This document shows positions 21,266 to 29,695 of a DNA stretch of 52,611 nucleotides, one piece after another; positions within the stretch are counted from its first letter, which is position 1; each line of letters opens with the position of its first letter. This DNA comes from Gammaproteobacteria bacterium (GTDB lineage: Bacteria > Pseudomonadota > Gammaproteobacteria > Pseudomonadales > Pseudohongiellaceae), in the NCBI GenBank assembly GCA_019654215.1, contig BPDI01000019.1, forward strand, positions 1 to 52,611. The letters run 5' to 3'. The translations under genes were made by a program, and so were the position numbers. Below the pieces are notes generated by a model. The model saw nothing but the letters and a program-made list of their open reading frames with translations, did not search any database and had not been told where the DNA came from.

Positions 21266-22282
21266 TTATTGCCTATCAGGATCAGTGGGAGCATATTCGA
21301 CTCCCTCAAAATCGGCTCTTCTAGCACCGGCTAAAATCCCCGACAAAGCATAATTTCCTTCATGACAAGCATATTCGTAGATGAAGTCATCACTTAGATT
21401 CAATGGCAATTCACCGCTCCAGGGTTGTGAGTAGTTTTCTGAATCTTCGACTGTGAATTGATACAGAATCGAATCTTCGGCCACACGAGTGAAACTTTCG
21501 ATTACTTTCATTTCACTCGATGCATAAAAACGATGATCCAGCGATGAGCGTAAATTTTGTTGTGGATGAAAATTCGTTGTTTCCACAACCAAGGTATCGC
21601 CTTCATAGTAACCGATAGAGTCACCCAGCCATGGATTCATGGGAGGGTCTTGAAATTCTCCACCCAGACGAACGATACGAGCATCATGTACCATCTCTGC
21701 CATTAGAACCACGTAGTTTTCTGTCTGCACGATTTGCGTCAGGTTATTGTAGAGCACTGGTAACTTCGGTGGTCCGGGTGATGAACCAAAACCTATGACG
21801 CAACGCTCTCCGATAGGTCTAACTTCCGGTCCATCATAGGTATTCCTGCGATCCATTGCTTCTTCGAAATTAATTCGACCTTGATCATTGTAAGGCAACT
21901 GACCATCAGGCGGATCAACGATTATGGATGTTCGGATTTCTCCATCAACAGTTGCTAATCTGTTTCCAGGATCCATCCAGAATGTATTGTAGCCGCCAAC
22001 ATTTTGCCCTGCTGTCGGCGCTTCGCGATCTGGATCACTTGGACGATTACTCGCTTCCATTCCAGCCTGAAACATAGCTTCGATGCGCAAAGCTTCTTCT
22101 TCTGATATAACCAACTGATCTTGAAAGCGACTAGCTCTTTCTAAATTCGTCTGCGTTGCAATTGACCAGATTCCTTGCAGATCTGGTACACCAAATTCAG
22201 TCTTGGGAGGCAGATAAACTGATTCCGCTGCTAGAGAAGCCAAAGACAAAAGAAATAATAAACTTGCAAGTAATCGGCGCAT
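21266..22282 (-). CDS. Secreted protein of unknown function
   Basis: 338 aa with a clean signal peptide (LLASLLFLLSLASLAAES). The mature N-terminus reads FGVPDLQGIWSIATQTNLER. Proteins with this PDLxGIWxxxTxTPLER opening are common in secreted paralogue sets of marine gammaproteobacteria and acidobacteria, with no established function. Other visible segments: GNRLATVDGEIRTSIIVDPP, RCVIGFGSSPGPPKLP, MVHDARIVRLGGEF, IGYYEGDTLVVETTNF and a late YEYACHEGNYAL. Two cysteines could pair in the periplasm. No membrane helix follows the signal. The gene is transcribed toward the shared terminator. Confidence 0.7.
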   Translation of the reverse strand: MRRLLASLLFLLSLASLAAESVYLPPKTEFGVPDLQGIWSIATQTNLERASRFQDQLVISEEEALRIEAMFQAGMEASNRPSDPDREAPTAGQNVGGYNTFWMDPGNRLATVDGEIRTSIIVDPPDGQLPYNDQGRINFEEAMDRRNTYDGPEVRPIGERCVIGFGSSPGPPKLPVLYNNLTQIVQTENYVVLMAEMVHDARIVRLGGEFQDPPMNPWLGDSIGYYEGDTLVVETTNFHPQQNLRSSLDHRFYASSEMKVIESFTRVAEDSILYQFTVEDSENYSQPWSGELPLNLSDDFIYEYACHEGNYALSGILAGARRADFEGVEYAPTDPDRQ

Positions 22283-22738
22283 TGTCTAATTCCCACTACT
22301 ATTTAAATTTAAGTACGCCTGATTATGACAGTTAGCTATTAAAATGCGAAATCTTTGCATCGACATTATTTATCAGCTTGAAGCTTATCCATTCTGGTTT
22401 GAACATAAGACTAAAATGGTGCAACTGATACTTATGTGGATTTAAACTTCGAAAAAGATATGAGAGTAGGAAGTACATTACCTGCAACATAGTCAGTGCG
22501 GTTTCAAACTATTCTATGAAGAGCTGCCGAATCGCGCTGCAAACTGCTGCGGATCCCTATATTTCAATGTTGAAAATGGCCGGACAGCCAATCGAAGAGT
22601 CTAAATTTTAACTACTGCATAGTTTTGCAGTTTCGTGGATTTCGGAGTAATCCATCTACAGCACCTGCATCGCGAATGATAATTTGATATAAAACCACTT
22701 CTTGAAGGAGCAGCCAGCAGAGAAGCGAACTAAGTATT
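22283..22738. other. Intergenic region, no confident gene
   Basis: About 455 bases between divergent genes. A 31-codon open stretch at 22516-22611 ends SMLKMAGQPIEESKF and could be the tail of a lost gene, but I cannot identify it. Promoters for both flanking genes must lie here. Confidence 0.4.
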
Positions 22739-23704
22739 ATGAGTAATTGGAAGCAGTTAGCAGGTGGCCTGGGATTTGTAGGCGCGATTTTTGTAATCGA
22801 TACCCAGATTTTGGTCGAACCTACAGAAACCCCAGAAGGGATGATCTGGATAGAAAGCGGCTCATTTATCATGGGTTCGGACCAGGGTCTTCCGGACGAA
22901 AGACCAGCTCACGAAGTTCGCTTAAACGGATTTTGGATCGATAAATACGAAGTAACCAATGCCAATTTTTTTAAGTTCGTTGCCGAAACCGGCTACGAAA
23001 CTTATTCCGAAGAAGTGAAAGACTCCCTGGTTTTCCAATCACCTTCTCTAACGCCCGAACAACCTGTTCGACCAATGTCTTGGTGGAGGCTGGTAGCTAA
23101 CGCCGATTGGCAACATCCTGAAGGTGCGAAAGATTCAATCGAAAGAAAAGAGAGTCATCCAGTGGTTCATGTTACTTATGACGATGCTTCCGCTTATTGC
23201 AACTGGCTAGACAAAGATCTGCCCACAGAAGCGCAATTTGAATATGCGGCAAGAGGTGGTCTTGAGGGCGAAATATACAGCTGGGGATCACAACCACGCC
23301 ATCGACATGAAACAATGACTAATCATTGGCAGGGAACCTTTCCGTATCACAATGAGAACTCAGACGGATATGCCAACACAGCTCCCGTTGGAAGCTTTCC
23401 TCCAAACGATTACGGGCTCTATGACATCACTGGCAATGTTTGGGAATGGGTTTCTGATTGGTACCACCCCAACTACTACTCAAACAGCCCACTAACAAAC
23501 CCTGTCGGTGTGCCAAGATCGGAAAGTCTGGATCCTAATGAGCCAACCCTTCCCAAGCGATCAATTCGAGGTGGTTCTTTTCTATGCAGTGAAAACTATT
23601 GCAGTGGTTTCAGAGTCAGTGCTCGCATGCCGGCTGAGCCATCATCTAGCACCAATCACACTGGTTTTCGCTGTGTAGCGAATCACACCGGTTTCTTTCG
23701 CTAG
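22739..23704 (+). CDS. Formylglycine-generating enzyme (sulfatase-modifying factor family)
   Basis: 321 aa, intact. The N-terminal hydrophobic segment (LAGGLGFVGAIFVI) suggests a signal anchor or secretion signal. The SUMF1/FGE fold is clear: MIWIESGSFIMGSDQG, DERPAHEVRLNGFWIDKYEVTN, PVVHVTYDDASAYCNWL, LPTEAQFEYAARGG, YDITGNVWEWVSDWY and RGGSFLCSENYC. Cys283 and Cys288 form the Cys-x4-Cys copper pair required in true FGEs (GGSYLC-x4-C in characterised enzymes). Many FGE-sulfatase-domain proteins lack it, so real formylglycine formation is plausible. No sulfatase is seen in this window, so the partner is elsewhere or the protein has another job. It ends 12 bp from the convergent acyl-CoA dehydrogenase stop. 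Confidence 0.88.
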   Translation: MSNWKQLAGGLGFVGAIFVIDTQILVEPTETPEGMIWIESGSFIMGSDQGLPDERPAHEVRLNGFWIDKYEVTNANFFKFVAETGYETYSEEVKDSLVFQSPSLTPEQPVRPMSWWRLVANADWQHPEGAKDSIERKESHPVVHVTYDDASAYCNWLDKDLPTEAQFEYAARGGLEGEIYSWGSQPRHRHETMTNHWQGTFPYHNENSDGYANTAPVGSFPPNDYGLYDITGNVWEWVSDWYHPNYYSNSPLTNPVGVPRSESLDPNEPTLPKRSIRGGSFLCSENYCSGFRVSARMPAEPSSSTNHTGFRCVANHTGFFR

Positions 23705-23716
23705 TAGCCTCTAGAA

Positions 23717-24880
23717 CTAAATTTCTCTCGCGATAAGCAGCTTCATTATTTCGTTGCTGCCGCCGTAAATTTTTTGTACGCGACTATCAGCATACATCTT
23801 GGCTATTGGATACTCCATCATGTAGCCATAACCACCGAAAAATTGCAGACACTCATCGACGATTTCGCACTGCTTTTGCGTCGTCCACCATTTAGCCATT
23901 GCCGCAGTAGCATCATCTAATTTACCTTCCGCTAACTGCATTGCGCATTGATCGACAAAGGTACGGGCGAGTTTTGCTTCGGTAAATCTTTCCGCCAATT
24001 TGAACTGAGTATTCTGAAAATCAAGTATACGTTTGCCGAACGCTTTTCTTTCTTTCACATATTCGGAAGTAATTTTTAATGCGCTTTCAATTGCTGCACA
24101 AGCTCCAGCGGCAATAATTAATCGCTCTTGAGGTAGCTGCTCCATTAGCTGAATAAAGCCTTTACCCTCAGAAGTTCCTAATAAGTTTTCTGCTGGGACT
24201 TCAACATCATCAAAGAAAAGTTCCGCCGTATCCTGGGCTTTCATTCCCAATTTTTCAAGATTTCGGCCACGTGTGAATCCACTCTCACCTTCTACACCGT
24301 CAGTCTCAACCATCACAAGAGAGATGCCTTTCCCGCCTTCCGATGGATCAGTCTTCGCAACAACACAGATCAAATTGGCTGTCATACCATTGGTAATGAA
24401 AGTCTTCTGCCCACTTAATCGATAGTTATCACCATCTTTTATGGCCGTGGTTTTTACACCTTGCAGATCTGAACCAGTTCCAGGTTCCGACATTGCAATG
24501 GCAGCGACCATCTCACCGGATGCCATTTTGGGTAACCATTTTTTCTTTTGTTCTTCGGTGCCATAAGAATTTATGTAATGGGCACAAATGCCAGAATGCA
24601 CACCGTTACCGAATCCAGTAATGTGAGCGTAGGCCATTTCTTCAACCAGAACCATTTCATGTTTGAAATTTCCACCACCGCCGCCCCATTGTTCAGGAAT
24701 GGAAGCACACAGCAATCCCGATTCACCAGCCTTTAACCAGGCATCCCGGTCTACATATCCCTGCTTTTCCCACGTCTTCACAACTGGCGAAAACTCTTTC
24801 TCAATGAATTTGCGCACAGCATCGCGCATGATGCTGAGCTCTTCATCCATCCATGGAGACCGATAATTATCCAATAACAT
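23717..24880 (-). CDS. Acyl-CoA dehydrogenase
   Basis: FAD-dependent first oxidation of beta-oxidation; passes electrons to ETF. 387 aa and intact. Visible motifs: MSEPGTGSDLQGVKTTA (first family signature), QKTFITNGMTANLICV, the FAD-contact segment RKAFGKRILDFQNTQFKLAE, QFFGGYGYMMEYPIAKMYAD, and the C-terminal KIYGGSNEIMKLLIAREI carrying the catalytic Glu position. The sequence style is that of the FadE/AcdA group acting on medium, long or branched chains. The thiolase gene lies 21 bp upstream on the same strand, so the two are likely one operon. Confidence 0.93.
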   Translation of the reverse strand: MLLDNYRSPWMDEELSIMRDAVRKFIEKEFSPVVKTWEKQGYVDRDAWLKAGESGLLCASIPEQWGGGGGNFKHEMVLVEEMAYAHITGFGNGVHSGICAHYINSYGTEEQKKKWLPKMASGEMVAAIAMSEPGTGSDLQGVKTTAIKDGDNYRLSGQKTFITNGMTANLICVVAKTDPSEGGKGISLVMVETDGVEGESGFTRGRNLEKLGMKAQDTAELFFDDVEVPAENLLGTSEGKGFIQLMEQLPQERLIIAAGACAAIESALKITSEYVKERKAFGKRILDFQNTQFKLAERFTEAKLARTFVDQCAMQLAEGKLDDATAAMAKWWTTQKQCEIVDECLQFFGGYGYMMEYPIAKMYADSRVQKIYGGSNEIMKLLIAREI

Positions 24881-24901
24881 AACTTATGCTCCCTCTTCTC
24901 C

Positions 24902-26089
24902 TTAGGTCGGTAACTCGCTCATGCGTTCAATAATCATGGCGTTTGCAGTACCGCCACCTTCACAGATTGCAACTAGTCCGTACTGAGCCTCTCTGCGCTC
25001 TAACTCATGTACTAGAGTAGTCATTAGTTTTGCTCCAGTTCCACCAAGCGGATGGCCAAGTGCTTGTGCTCCACCGTTGACATTGAGTTTTTCCTGATCT
25101 GCATTTAGAGCTTTAGCCCAGGCTAAAGGTACTGAACCGAATGCTTCATTAACTTCGAATAGATCAATGTCATCGATAGAAAGGCCTGCTTTCTCCAACG
25201 CTTTTTGCGTTGCAGGTATTGGCCCCTCCAACATGATTACTGGATCTGAACCGATAACCGCCAATGAATGAATTTTAGCACGTACTGGCAAGTTAAATTT
25301 TTTCACCGCATCTTCGTTGGCCACCATTATTGCAGCAGCACCGTCGCTAATCTGACTCGCTGTACCTGCAGTAATAACGCCACCCTCACGCAGTGAATTT
25401 AATCCCTGCATAGCTTCTAGCGATGCTTCTGGACGAATCCCTTCATCGATATCGTGGACATCTACACTTCCATCTTCGAGCTTGATGTTTAGTGGCACTA
25501 CTTCGTCTTTAAAATAGCCACTCTCGGTTGCATGAGCTGCGCGTTCATGACTGAGTAAGCCGAAGGCATCCAGGTCGTCCCGTGTTATGTCATATTTCTC
25601 AGCAAGTAATTCAGCGCCGTCGAATTGTGAAAACTGAATGCCAGGGTATTGCAGTTCGAGACGCTCACCCTTTGGTATGCCACGACCATGTTCAAGTCCA
25701 TCGCGGATATTGGAACCAATTTCAACGGTACTCATTGCTTCAACGCCACCACAGATGATTACATCCTGAGTTCCGGACATAACTGCCTGTGCGCCAAACT
25801 GAATCGCCTGTAAAGAAGAACCACATTGTCGATCAACTGTAGTACCTGGTACTTCCAGATCAAGCTTGGAAGACATTGCTACGTTGCGACCCAAGTTATT
25901 GGCTTGGGAACCAATTTGCGAAACCACACCAAAAATTACGTCATCTACCTTATCGGAGGGAATACCAGTTCTATCAACCAGCTCATCTACCACCACTGCA
26001 CCCATATCTACTGGATGTATGTCGCTAAGTCTTCCTTTTTTTCTCCCGGTTGCGGTTCTTACCGCTGCCACGATGTATGCATCTGCCAT
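24902..26089 (-). CDS. Acetyl-CoA C-acyltransferase (thiolase)
   Basis: Thiolytic cleavage of 3-oxoacyl-CoA, the last beta-oxidation step. 395 aa, intact. The nucleophilic Cys is in [19 protein letters not shown], the [13 protein letters not shown] and [19 protein letters not shown] motifs are canonical, and the second catalytic Cys is in [16 protein letters not shown]. The sequence resembles the FadI/steroid-type degradative thiolases more than PhaA. It lies upstream of the acyl-CoA dehydrogenase in the same operon. A perfect 16-bp palindrome lies 26 bp before the start. Confidence 0.93.
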   Translation of the reverse strand: MADAYIVAAVRTATGRKKGRLSDIHPVDMGAVVVDELVDRTGIPSDKVDDVIFGVVSQIGSQANNLGRNVAMSSKLDLEVPGTTVDRQCGSSLQAIQFGAQAVMSGTQDVIICGGVEAMSTVEIGSNIRDGLEHGRGIPKGERLELQYPGIQFSQFDGAELLAEKYDITRDDLDAFGLLSHERAAHATESGYFKDEVVPLNIKLEDGSVDVHDIDEGIRPEASLEAMQGLNSLREGGVITAGTASQISDGAAAIMVANEDAVKKFNLPVRAKIHSLAVIGSDPVIMLEGPIPATQKALEKAGLSIDDIDLFEVNEAFGSVPLAWAKALNADQEKLNVNGGAQALGHPLGGTGAKLMTTLVHELERREAQYGLVAICEGGGTANAMIIERMSELPT

Positions 26090-26115
26090 TTTTTTGGTTC
26101 CTCTGTAAACCTATG

Positions 26116-26131
26116 TTTGCTCCGGAGCAAA
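26116..26131. promoter_or_regulatory. Perfect 16-bp palindrome, candidate operator upstream of thiolase
   Basis: TTTGCTCCGGAGCAAA lies between the SDR stop side and the thiolase start (26089). It lacks a following T-run in the transcribed direction, so a regulator-binding site fits better than a terminator. A second TGCTCC half lies nearby at about 26144-26149. No regulator is encoded in this window. Confidence 0.45.
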
Positions 26132-26202
26132 AATGTGAATTTCATGCTCCAGTTTTTTGTTCCTTAATAGTTTGCGATTAACAATTAGAAAATTACTTCT
26201 TC

Positions 26203-26973
26203 CTAAATAGCTGGCATTCGAATACCAGCATCTAGTCTAATCACTTCACCATTTAAATAACCGCAATTCACAATGTGCGCGACTTCCTCTGCGAATTCGT
26301 CTGGATGACCAAGTCGTTTAGGAAATTGAGTAATTTCAATTAGCGGTTCTTTAACTTCATCTGGTGCCGAAGCTAATAGCGGTGTTTCAAAGACACCTGG
26401 CGCTATTGTCATTATGCGAACTCCGCGTTTTGCTAAGTCTCTTGCTATCGGTAAAGTCATCGCGACTATACCGCCCTTACTCGCCGCGTAACCTGCCTGG
26501 CCCGTCTGGCCATCGAATGCTGCAATGGATGCAACATTTACGATGACACCTCGCTCCTGATCTTCAGTTTGTGGCTCATTGGTTTGCATGACTTCTGCGC
26601 AAAGCCTTAACACATTAAACGTTCCAATAAGATTCACTCGAACAATATGTTCAAACTTCTCCAGTGGCATTGGCCCATTTTTACCAACCGTTCTAGCTGC
26701 TCCACCAATACCGGCTGAATTAACATTGATGTGAATGGAGCCAAAACCTTCAGTAGCTGAGGCAATCGCTTGTTTCACCGATGCTTCATCGGCAACATCA
26801 CCCGCTTGGTATTTTGCTTTATTTGCAAATTCTTCAGCTGCTTTTGCCAACGCTTCTTCGTTTAAGTCGTATAAAAAAACATTCGCACCTGCTGCGACAA
26901 AGTTTCTGGCTGTTGCCAGGCCGAGACCGGAAGCACCACCGGTTATAAAAGCAGTCTTGTTTTCTAAATCCAT
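26203..26973 (-). CDS. SDR-family 3-hydroxyacyl-CoA dehydrogenase type II (HSD10-like)
   Basis: NAD-dependent oxidation of 3-hydroxyacyl-CoA. 256 aa, intact. The Rossmann motif TGGASGLG opens the protein, followed by DLNEEALAKAAEEF (NAD-type Asp), NSAGIGGA and the catalytic Ser in NVASIAAFDGQTGQ. YAASKG supplies the Tyr and Lys, and IAPGVFETPLL and RLGHPDEFAEEVAHIV follow. The overall pattern closely follows human HSD17B10, which acts on short branched 2-methyl-3-hydroxyacyl-CoA. Same strand as thiolase and acyl-CoA dehydrogenase, with 113 bp to the thiolase. Substrate range is inferred, not shown. Confidence 0.9.
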   Translation of the reverse strand: MDLENKTAFITGGASGLGLATARNFVAAGANVFLYDLNEEALAKAAEEFANKAKYQAGDVADEASVKQAIASATEGFGSIHINVNSAGIGGAARTVGKNGPMPLEKFEHIVRVNLIGTFNVLRLCAEVMQTNEPQTEDQERGVIVNVASIAAFDGQTGQAGYAASKGGIVAMTLPIARDLAKRGVRIMTIAPGVFETPLLASAPDEVKEPLIEITQFPKRLGHPDEFAEEVAHIVNCGYLNGEVIRLDAGIRMPAI

Positions 26974-27159
26974 GACTTATTCGTTCCACCCCGAGTCTAA
27001 ATATTGGACGCGAAAGGATAATCTATCCCTGTTTAAAAGTGAATCGGCTCACCACCGAGGAAATATTTCTAGCTCAACTAAATGACTGATTTCTCCTATA
27101 TTTTCAAGTTTTGATCCCATATCATTCGTGGTCGATGTAGATTTTGCTAAGGAAAAGAG

Positions 27160-28293
27160 ATGGGACCTCTCTCTAGAATAAAAGTAGTTGAGATGGCAGC
27201 AATCGGACCTGGTCCGTTTTGCTCAATGATGCTGTCGGATATGGGGGCGGAAGTTATTCGAATTGATCGCCTTAATCAGAAAGGAAGCGGCCACCGCAGC
27301 AATGTCTTGTACCGTGGACGAAAGTCCATCGCAGTGGATCTGAAAAATCCTAAGGGAGTCGAAACAACGCTGGAATTAATTGATCAGGCTGATGTATTAG
27401 TTGAAGGATTCAGGCCGGGTGTGATGGAAAGGCTTGGTCTAGGCCCTGAGGTTTGCTTAGCAAGAAATCCCCAACTTGTGTTTGGTCGCATGACTGGCTG
27501 GGGCCAGGAAGGACCTCTCTCGCAAGCTGCAGGTCATGACATCAATTACATTTCCATTGCTGGAGCTTTAGGTGCAATGGGATATCCGGATCGCCCACCA
27601 GCACCTCCTCTCAATCTTGTTGGCGACTTCGGCGGAGGGGCGATGTATTTGCTTTCTGGAATTCTTGCTGCCTTGGTTGAAAGAAGCACTTCTGGACAAG
27701 GCCAGGTTATCGATGCAGCAATGACTGACGGCACTGCCAGTTTATTAAGTCCGTTTTTCGGCTTAATTGACATGGATATGTGGACCACTGATCGTTATTC
27801 CAATCGCCTAGACGGAGCTGCTTATTACTACGGTAGCTACGAGTGTAAGGACGGAAAATATATTTCCGTGGGTTCCCTCGAGCCTCAGTTTTACGCACTC
27901 CTTTTGGAGAAATGCAAAATCACCGATGAATCTTTTAAAGAACAACTGGATCAGGACGCTTGGCCGAAAAAGAGAGCGAAGATGGAATCCATTTTTAAAG
28001 CAAAGACACGGGACGAATGGTGCGAGATTATGGAAGGTAGTGATGTTTGTTTCGCACCAGTGCTAGATTTAGCAGAAGCGCCAGATCACCCACATAATAA
28101 AGCCAGAAATACATATGTGGATTTTGAAGGAGTAACCCAACCCGCTCCTGCGCCTAGATTCAGTCGCACTCAAGGCAAGATTCAATCTTCTTCTGCGCTC
28201 GCCGGAGAGCATACCGATGAAGTACTCGCAGAATGGGGTTTTGATGTTGATAAAATTGAAGAGCTAAAAGTTGCAGGGGGCAATCTAAGATAG
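27160..28293 (+). CDS. Alpha-methylacyl-CoA racemase (CaiB/BaiF family III)
   Basis: Interconverts (2R)- and (2S)-2-methylacyl-CoA so that branched chains can enter beta-oxidation. 377 aa, intact. His126 in AAGHDINYISIAGALGAMG and Asp156 in LVGDFGGGAMYLLSGILAAL coincide with the catalytic His126 and Asp156 of Mycobacterium MCR, separating it from CoA-transferases of the same fold. The N-terminus reads IKVVEMAAIGPGPFCSMML, and GQGQVIDAAMTDGTASL is also racemase-type. It is divergent from the SDR-thiolase-acyl-CoA dehydrogenase cluster with 186 bp between them, probably sharing a control region. AAGGAAAAG precedes the ATG. Confidence 0.9.
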   Translation: MGPLSRIKVVEMAAIGPGPFCSMMLSDMGAEVIRIDRLNQKGSGHRSNVLYRGRKSIAVDLKNPKGVETTLELIDQADVLVEGFRPGVMERLGLGPEVCLARNPQLVFGRMTGWGQEGPLSQAAGHDINYISIAGALGAMGYPDRPPAPPLNLVGDFGGGAMYLLSGILAALVERSTSGQGQVIDAAMTDGTASLLSPFFGLIDMDMWTTDRYSNRLDGAAYYYGSYECKDGKYISVGSLEPQFYALLLEKCKITDESFKEQLDQDAWPKKRAKMESIFKAKTRDEWCEIMEGSDVCFAPVLDLAEAPDHPHNKARNTYVDFEGVTQPAPAPRFSRTQGKIQSSSALAGEHTDEVLAEWGFDVDKIEELKVAGGNLR

Positions 28294-28404
28294 CAATGGA
28301 AGTAGCAGTTCTAACCCAAAGAAGATGGTGGGCTGGAGTAGTCCACAAAACAAAAAGCTAAGCGATATCAACCTCTAGCGATTTACACTATCGAGGAAGT
28401 TAAA

Positions 28405-28698
28405 ATGGAGAAAATTCTTTATGTGCTAGGATTAATTGTAATTCTAGCAGGCTGTGAAGCCTTAACGTCACCAAATGATGGCATACCGCGAATTCGTTCT
28501 CAGGCTGATGTTAATGCCTATAACGCAACCGTTTCAGTCGCAAGTAATAGATTAGTTTGCACCCGTGAGCGAGTAGTTGGATCGAATATTCCTCAGTTTG
28601 TTTGCATGACTGTGGCACAGCGAGAACGTATAGCAGAACAAGCACGAGAAGATGTACGTCAACTCTCTGACGAACTGCAAACCGTAATCGGCAATTGA
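28405..28698 (+). CDS. Small lipoprotein of unknown function
   Basis: 97 aa. A lipoprotein signal (YVLGLIVILAGC) puts the acylated Cys at about residue 17. The mature part includes a two-cysteine segment (RLVCTRERVVGSN...FVCMTV) that may form a disulfide, then a charged helical tail (QRERIAEQAREDVRQLSDEL). The ATG is preceded by GAGGAAG about 8-9 bases upstream. I do not recognise a family. It stands alone 111 bp after the racemase gene. Confidence 0.6.
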   Translation: MEKILYVLGLIVILAGCEALTSPNDGIPRIRSQADVNAYNATVSVASNRLVCTRERVVGSNIPQFVCMTVAQRERIAEQAREDVRQLSDELQTVIGN

Positions 28699-28864
28699 TG
28701 CTATGCATTGCCATACAAACTCATAGCTGAGTGGCGGCTCCTTGAGCTTGGAAAGACAAAGGAAACAAGCCTCTCAGCCTAATTAGCCCGGCTTGTGACA
28801 ATTAGTCTCGTTAAGCTGTTTTTAAGCTCAGACCACGTATAATGAAGGTAAATCAGTAGGAGCT

Positions 28865-29221
28865 ATGATTGCCATGATAATGGTGCAAAGTACATTTCAG
28901 TTAGATTCCGAAAACAAAGACGAAGTTATTCGATTAATGAAGAGTATGGTTCGCCTTTGTCGCCAGGAACACGGCTGCATAAGCTATGAATATTATGAAG
29001 GGGTAACAGACCCCTTTCAGATAATTCTTTTACAGGAGTGGAAGAACGCTGATTGTCTGCAGGAACATTATCAAACTGATCATATGGCAGAATTTTTAAA
29101 TAAACTTGGAAAGTATTTAGACAGCCCAGTCAGCAGTCGCTCTTATGTTTCTCAGGAAGAAACTACAGTCAGCGCACATTCAAGCGAAGATCTGCCGAAA
29201 CCAGAGCAAACTATCCACTAA
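28865..29221 (+). CDS. Antibiotic-biosynthesis-monooxygenase (ABM) domain protein, YgiN-like
   Basis: 118 aa dimeric alpha/beta-barrel domain. VQSTFQLDSENKDEVIRLMK, RQEHGCISYEYYEG, the LLQEWKNADCLQEHYQTDHM segment and EFLNKLGKYLD match putative quinol monooxygenases. ATGs at 28865, 28874 and 28880 are all possible. The AGGAG at 28857-28861 is too close to the first and fits 28874 better. A polar tail of about 30 residues is extra. The stop abuts the stop of the convergent SnoaL-like gene with no gap. Activity is uncertain; many members are heme or quinone linked, many unknown. Confidence 0.7.
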   Translation: MIAMIMVQSTFQLDSENKDEVIRLMKSMVRLCRQEHGCISYEYYEGVTDPFQIILLQEWKNADCLQEHYQTDHMAEFLNKLGKYLDSPVSSRSYVSQEETTVSAHSSEDLPKPEQTIH

Positions 29222-29695
29222 TTAATTATCTCGTGCTTCAAATTCTTTTATAGTGTCCGTAATTTCTCGCGCCAATTCATTTGGAATAGGAAAAGTTAAG
29301 TGATACTGAGAAATCTTCCAACCATCTGGAGTTTTAATCAGCACGCCAGTGCCTCTGCTTGTGCCATAGCTTTCACTATCCAGAATTTCATCAAACCAGG
29401 CTGAGTTTCCGTCCGGCGTTAAATTTATATGACGATCCATCGGGTAGTAAACCCATCCGCTTCGATCACCGGCGTATTCTCTAAAAACCTCTTTTGGCCA
29501 ACGTTCTGCTGCATCTGTACCTAAAAACACACCATCGTCACTCATCAAAGCGAAATAATTATCCCAGTCACTCCTCGAAGCTGCTTCATGATAAGCATCG
29601 AGAACTTCGTTTATAGCTTGCAATTCAGAACTAATTGATTGGGCAAATACTGTAGATGCCGTCAACACAAAAAAACTGAGGATTAATTTTTTCAT
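29222..29695 (-). CDS. Secreted SnoaL/NTF2-like protein
   Basis: 157 aa with a signal peptide (LILSFFVLTASTVFAQS). The mature part follows the NTF2-fold pattern: a helix AINEVLDAYHEAASRSDWDN, then YFALMSDDGVFLGTDAAERW, an aromatic-rich strand set, and TGVLIKTPDGWKISQYHL. Known in databases as nuclear-transport-factor-2-like or SnoaL-like secreted proteins with no fixed function. The ATG overlaps the stop of the AGCS symporter by 4 bases (ATGA), so it is translationally coupled to it. Confidence 0.75.
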   Translation of the reverse strand: MKKLILSFFVLTASTVFAQSISSELQAINEVLDAYHEAASRSDWDNYFALMSDDGVFLGTDAAERWPKEVFREYAGDRSGWVYYPMDRHINLTPDGNSAWFDEILDSESYGTSRGTGVLIKTPDGWKISQYHLTFPIPNELAREITDTIKEFEARDN

